Positions 59,442 through 64,000 of a DNA stretch of 64,000 bases are shown piece after piece. How positions within the stretch are numbered: position 1 is the first letter of the stretch; each line of letters begins with the position of its first letter. A model generated the notes under the pieces. It did not search any database. It was given only the letters and a program-made list of their open reading frames with translations, and was not told the DNA's origin. Origin of the DNA: ZC4RG30 sp965652645 (GTDB lineage Bacteria > Pseudomonadota > Gammaproteobacteria > Steroidobacterales > Steroidobacteraceae). Location: the NCBI GenBank assembly GCA_965652645.1, contig CBFGXE010000003.1, positions 62,001 through 126,000 of the forward strand, read 5' to 3'. A program made the position numbers and the translations under genes.

Positions 59442-60702
59442 CTATTCGTACCGCAGGGCGTCGATGGGGGCCAGGTTGGCGGCCTTGCTGGCCGGCAGGA
59501 TGCCGAAAACCATGCCGATCAGCATCGAAAACAGGCAGGCGCCGCTCACGGCCCACCAGGGCACCGCTGGTGCGGGGAAGTTGGGGATGAGCCCGGCCAC
59601 GCCGTAGGCCAGCGCGAAGCCGATGGCCATGCCGATGAGGCCGCCGATCAGCGCCAGGACCATTGCCTCGATCAGGAACTGCAGCATGATGAAACGGCGC
59701 GGCGCGCCCAGCGCCTTGGCGATGCCGATTTCACGGGTGCGTTCAGTGACTGACACCAGCATGATGTTCATGATCCCGATGCCGCCCACCAGCAGCGAGA
59801 TGCCCACCACGCCGGCCACCACGGCGGTGATGGTGCCGGTGATGCGGTTGAAGGTCTCGATGAACGACTGCGAGGACTCGACGCGGAAGTCATCCAGGTC
59901 GTCGGAACCGATGCCATGCGTGCGCCGCATCAGCGCACTGACGCGCTGCTTCACGTTCTCCACCATGTCCGGATCGTCGACGGTGAAGGTGATCGAGATG
60001 TCCGGCCGCGCCACCTGGCTGTTGAACGACAGCGCGGTCTGGAAGGGCATCACCGCGAAGGCGTCCTGGCTGAAGCCGAATACCTCGCCCAGCGACTCGG
60101 CCACGCCGATCACCTTGAACCATTCGCTGCCGATCTGCACGAACTCGCCCACCGGGTTGTCCGGCAGGTCGAGCTCACGGACCATGTCGGCACCCAGCAC
60201 CACGACGCGGCGCCGGCTGTCATCGTCGCTGCGGGTAATGAAGCGGCCCAGGCGCGGGAACATGCGGCGCACGTCCTGCATGCTCTCGCTGGTACCGAAG
60301 ATCTGGCCGGCCGCGGAACGCGAGCCATAGGTGATCTGGCCCACAGGAACCTGCAGCACGGGCGTGATGTGCGAGATGCCGTCGATGCGGTAGCGCAGCT
60401 CGTCGAGGTCGCTGAGGCGCAGGCGGTTGATCTGGCCGCGCATCTGGTGTTCCGGCGGTGTGTCGGAGCGCAACTGCAGCGTGGTGGAACCCAGGCCCTC
60501 GAACTGCTGCGAGATGGAGGCCGACATGCCCTGCACCAGCGCGATCACGCAGATCACCGAGGCCACGCCGATGATCACGCCCAGCATGGTGAGGAAGCTG
60601 CGCAGGCGGTGCGCCTGGATGGCGCCCAGCGCCGAGCGCAGGCACTCCTGCACGGCGTAGAGCATGCGGCGCGAGGCGCCGGCGTCTTCCACCAGCAGCG
60701 GC

Positions 60703-60710
<8 letters not shown>
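59442..60710 (-). CDS. MacB-like ABC permease (FtsX/MacB_PCD)
   Basis: A 422-residue permease with four helices: one at about 35-60 (LTMLGVIIGVASVICVIALV), a periplasmic MacB-type domain (about 65-290), and three at the C-terminus (GISLLVGGIGIMNIMLVSV, with the ERTREIGIAKALGAPRR loop). The separated ATPase gene, adaptor and permease resemble MacAB-type efflux or lipoprotein systems. Overlaps the ATPase gene by 8 bases. Last gene of the YIP1 operon. Confidence 0.93.
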
Positions 60711-61376
<666 letters not shown>

Positions 61377-61380
<4 letters not shown>

Positions 61381-62612
61381 GGACTGGCCGGTGCCGCAGC
61401 TTCGCCGGCCGGCGCCGCGCCGGGCACCTCCACCGCAGCCGCCTTCTCCTTCACCCGGTCGCCATCACGCAGGAAACGCAGCACGCGCGGCGGCCCGGCG
61501 GCGATGCGCGCGCCCGCGGCCAGGCCCTTCTTCACCGCGATCCAGGTGTCATCGGCGATGTCCACCTCGACGGGCACCTTGCGCGCCACGCCGTTGTCGA
61601 TCACGAACACGCTGGCCTGCGCCGGCTCGCTGCGGTCCTGGGAATCCTCGTATTGCACGGCCTGCACCGGCACCGCGGGCACGGGCGGCGTGTCGGCATC
61701 GCGGGTGGCGATCTCGGCGCGGCAGCTCATGCCGGTGTGGAACTTCATGCCCTCGGAAGGATTGAGGCGGATCTTCACCGGGTAGCTCTTGCCCTGCCCC
61801 TGCACGGTGCGGGGAGAGACGGCCACGGTCTCCACCACGCCCTCCCATGACTGGTCGGGGAAGGCGGCCGGCACGATGCGGGCCGCCTGGCCGGGAATCA
61901 CGCGCGCCACGTCGGTCTCGTTGACGTTGACCTCGGCATACATGTTCGAGATGTCGGAGATGGTCATCAGGTCGGAGCCGGCGATGCTGGTGGCGCTGGG
62001 CACCGCGGTCTCGCCGACCTTGATGATGAGCTGCGTGACCCGCCCATCGATGGGCGCGCGCAGCTCGGTCTTGGCAAGCTGCTCACGCGCCTCGTTGAGG
62101 CGCGCCTCGGTCTGCGCGGCGTTCTCGGTGGAAACGTTCAGCTCCACGCGCGCCTGGTCGCGCTGCGAGCGCACCTCGTCGTAGGTGTTTGCGTCGATGA
62201 CGCCGCTGACGCGCAGCTGCTCATAGCGCTTCCACTTGGTCTCGATGGTGTCCATGGCCACTTCGGCGCGCTGGATGGACAGCCGTGCCTGGCGCAGCGC
62301 CGCCTCCAGTGCGTCCACCTGCGTCTGCAGCGTGGCCGGATCCAGGCGCAGCAGCGTCTGCCCCGCCTTCACCTCGTCGCCCTCCTTCACCAGCAGCGAC
62401 TTCACGCGACCCATCACCTCGGAGCCGATGCGGATCTCGGTCTGGTAGGTCAGGCTGCCGGAAGCCAGGATGGTGGGCGTGATCACGCGTGATTCCACGG
62501 TGGCCATCTCCACTTCCTTGGCATCGCCGCCACGCAGGTTCCTGAGCACCACCGGCGTTGCCAGCAATGCCACCACGCCTGCCGCCAGCAGGATCTTGCC
62601 AGCCCGGCTCAT
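61377..62612 (-). CDS. MacA-like periplasmic adaptor
   Basis: A 411-residue membrane fusion protein: N-terminal anchor (about 5-25), lipoyl half (YQTEIRIGSEVMGRVKSLLV, about 54-73; second half near ELRAPIDGRVTQLI), long alpha-hairpin (about 90-185), beta-barrel, and membrane-proximal domain. The tail is Ala/Pro rich. It would bring the MacB-like permease to an outer-membrane channel. Overlaps both neighbours by 4 bases. Confidence 0.94.
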
Positions 62613-63319
62613 GCCCGCCCCAGTGCGAAGAAGGCCCAGATGCCGTAGATCAGCGCAATGGGCAGGACGGCCACGATGACGCAGTACGTCCAGCTGCGGC
62701 TGGTCCAGACCCTCAGGCCCATGGCCGTCAGGTAGACCGACAGGAACTGGAGCAGGTTGAAGCTGCTGTAGAGCGTATAGCCGGTTTCGCCGGGCTGGCG
62801 ATGGAAGACCAGCTCATTGAGGGACAGCGGCTGCAGGGCGGCCTGCGGAATCTGGTTGCTGCCGGCCGTGGCCAGCGCGACCGCCCCCAGCACGGCACCC
62901 AGCAGCATCACCGGCAGCGTGGTCCAGGCGGACAGCGCGAACCAGTGGGGGAAGCCACGCTCCACGCCGGTGACCTTGGTGGCCAGCAGCAGGTAGAGGG
63001 CGCCGATCAGCAACATCACCGGAAGGGCGATGGCCCCGATGACCCCGGCCAGGATGGCCCGCACGCCGCGCTGCTCCGTGGCGGCGCTGGCCATGCGGGC
63101 GATTTCCGCGTCGGTGAGGTTGGCCCCCACCGAACTGGCCCGCAACTGCTCGTCAACCAGCCACGCCAGGTCGACGAACGACACGTACCAGTACGCCAGG
63201 CCACCCTGCAGCACCATCACCAGCAGCAACGGCCACCAGTAGCGTGGACGTGCATCCAGCTCGGCGAATGCGCTGCGTGGCTCGAAGATGAGCCCCTGGA
63301 GGATGGAAAGGTTGTTCAT
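62609..63319 (-). CDS. YIP1-family membrane protein
   Basis: A 236-residue integral membrane protein with about five helices (around 28-48, 88-110, 122-145, 178-195, 212-232). The N-terminal ILQGLIFEPRSAFAELDARP is typical of bacterial YIP1 proteins (segment I..P..af..i). Bacterial members have no known biochemical role; they often sit with ABC or envelope-stress genes. First gene of the MacAB-like operon and divergent from the ECF sigma gene. GG-rich leader lacks a clean Shine-Dalgarno spacing. Confidence 0.85.
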   Translation of the reverse strand: MNNLSILQGLIFEPRSAFAELDARPRYWWPLLLVMVLQGGLAYWYVSFVDLAWLVDEQLRASSVGANLTDAEIARMASAATEQRGVRAILAGVIGAIALPVMLLIGALYLLLATKVTGVERGFPHWFALSAWTTLPVMLLGAVLGAVALATAGSNQIPQAALQPLSLNELVFHRQPGETGYTLYSSFNLLQFLSVYLTAMGLRVWTSRSWTYCVIVAVLPIALIYGIWAFFALGRA

Positions 63320-63360
63320 GTTCCCCGGCCTGTGTGTTGCGGCGGTCTTCTGGTTACCGC

Positions 63361-63427
63361 CGTACAGTCCGGCGGCGGGCGCAGTCCTTACACCATTGTA
63401 AGGACCGGGTGCCGGCGCCGACTATCC
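63361..63427. promoter_or_regulatory. Mirror-image ECF-type promoter pair with 22-bp palindrome
   Basis: The palindrome GTCCTTACA-CCAT-TGTAAGGAC is at 63384-63405. Reading right from its right arm: TGTAAGGAC, 14 bases, GACTATCC (63420-63427), then the sigma ATG at 63435. Reading left on the minus strand: TGTAAGGAC, 14 bases, GACTGTAC (63369-63362), then the YIP1 ATG at 63319. The equal spacing and matching GACTRT suggest two ECF promoters with shared, palindromic -35 boxes; an operator is the alternative. Confidence 0.6.
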
Positions 63428-63434
63428 TGAGCCA

Positions 63435-63941
63435 ATGGATGATCCAGACCGCGAGCGACGCTTTCTGGCCCTGCTGAACGCCAACCTGCCCGCACTGGGG
63501 CGCCTCGCGGGCAGCTACGCCAGCGGCGCGGCCGAGCGGGAGGACCTGGTGCAGGACATCGCCCTGGCATTGTGGCAGGCGCTGCCGCGCTTTCGTGGCG
63601 AGAGCTCCGAGCGCACCTTCCTGTTCCGGATTGCGCACAACCACTGCATCGACCACATCACGCGGCGGCGGCCCATGGCCTCGCTGCAGGACCTGGAGCT
63701 CGACCCTGAGGACGGCGCCCGCTCCATCGAATCCTCGCTGAGCCAGCAGCAGGATTCGGCGCGCCTGATGGCCGCCGTGCGGCGGCTGCCGCTGATCCAG
63801 CGCCAGGTGGTGGTGCTGGCGCTGGAAGACATGGACTACGCGGAGATCGCCGCGGTCCTCGGCATCACCGAGAACAACGTGGGCGTGCGCCTGAACCGGG
63901 CCCGCGCCACCTTGCGTAAACTGATGGGAGAATCCCCATGA
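63435..63941 (+). CDS. ECF RNA polymerase sigma factor
   Basis: A 168-residue ECF sigma-70 factor: region 2 (about 20-85) with DLVQDIALALWQALPRF and the -10 recognition helix; region 4 (about 110-165) with LPLIQRQVVVLALEDM and YAEIAAVLGITENNVGVRLNRA as the -35 helix-turn-helix. The start is 8 bases after GACTATCC with no ribosome binding site, so the transcript may be leaderless. Its stop overlaps the next gene's ATG as ATGA. It probably drives its own gene and the YIP1-MacAB operon. Confidence 0.94.
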   Translation: MDDPDRERRFLALLNANLPALGRLAGSYASGAAEREDLVQDIALALWQALPRFRGESSERTFLFRIAHNHCIDHITRRRPMASLQDLELDPEDGARSIESSLSQQQDSARLMAAVRRLPLIQRQVVVLALEDMDYAEIAAVLGITENNVGVRLNRARATLRKLMGESP

Positions 63942-64000
63942 ACCCCCAGACCGACTTCGGCGCCCTGAAGCAGCAGTGGCAGTCCGGCAGCCAGCCACTG
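63938..64000 (+). CDS. Start of the gene after the ECF sigma factor (truncated by window)
   Basis: Twenty-one codons are visible (MNPQTDFGALKQQWQSG...), beginning at an ATG that overlaps the sigma stop as ATGA, with GGGAG 7 bases upstream. Position suggests an anti-sigma factor or co-regulated membrane protein. The visible part has no recognisable domain. Confidence 0.6.
   Translation, partial: MNPQTDFGALKQQWQSGSQPL

Overview
The window is a GC-rich (about two-thirds G+C by eye), very gene-dense bacterial chromosome segment. Gene content points to a gammaproteobacterium, probably near the Xanthomonadales/Steroidobacterales/Nevskiales grade: GreB, TtcA, a mutY-yggX pair, YciH, YheS, a GlyGly-CTERM protein, LptF and a Xanthomonad-type TonB-dependent receptor. 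This placement is inference; no rRNA is present. No insertion sequence, phage, CRISPR array or origin was seen. It reads as ordinary chromosome with several unusual local systems. No stretch longer than 300 bases lacks a gene.

Layout. 1-5081 (+): the end of an RND efflux permease, its outer-membrane channel, and a GAF-type histidine kinase with a NarL-type regulator. 5105-8071: a small unknown protein, greB, homospermidine synthase and a glutathione transferase. 8127-13980: mercaptopyruvate sulfurtransferase, arginine decarboxylase speA, a UvrD-type helicase, a Nudix hydrolase and a small unknown protein. 20636-13981 (-): seven overlapping or abutting genes (M32 carboxypeptidase, ttcA, dual-specificity phosphatase, zinc metallopeptidase, ATP-grasp ligase, CpcT/CpeT-like lipoprotein, lptF). 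25043-20734 (-): a second RND adaptor and permease. 26129-37179: a glycogen/alpha-glucan cluster (glgA; glgC-GH57-malQ-LEA2 on the minus strand; glgB; glgP), with a catalytically dead-looking CubicO protein beside it. 37208-42200: DUF192 protein, OmpA-like protein with a polyproline linker, TonB-dependent receptor. 42213-51673: fbp, modBC, a CorC/HlyC protein, yciH, a plug-like small lipoprotein, a PCu(A)C copper chaperone, yheS, ribA and an esterase. 51692-56580 (-): GGDEF/EAL protein, zinc-ribbon microprotein, tRNA-Phe, and an RR-mutY-yggX operon. 56785-59327 (-): a MetF-like protein and a GlyGly-CTERM repeat protein. 59442-63319 (-): a MacAB-like ABC efflux operon led by a YIP1-family membrane protein, divergent from an ECF sigma factor and the start of its presumed anti-sigma partner.

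Three patterns cut across the genes. (i) Many transcription-unit-leading genes have a TANNNT-like -10 element exactly 6 (sometimes 7) bases before the start codon and no Shine-Dalgarno sequence, the signature of leaderless mRNAs; I used it to choose several starts. (ii) The ECF sigma/YIP1 intergenic region carries two mirror-image promoter-like elements, TGTAAGGAC-N14-GACTRT, whose -35 parts form one 22-bp palindrome. (iii) Convergent genes abut or overlap with no room for terminators, and several regulatory genes are preceded by tiny ORFs whose stop codon overlaps or touches the main start.

The best candidate for an undescribed system is the 13981-20636 operon, where an ATP-grasp ligase, a zinc metallopeptidase, a phosphatase and a CpeT-like lipoprotein are tightly coupled to LptF. 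Next are the symmetric ECF promoter locus and the TonB-plug-like lipoprotein at 46802.
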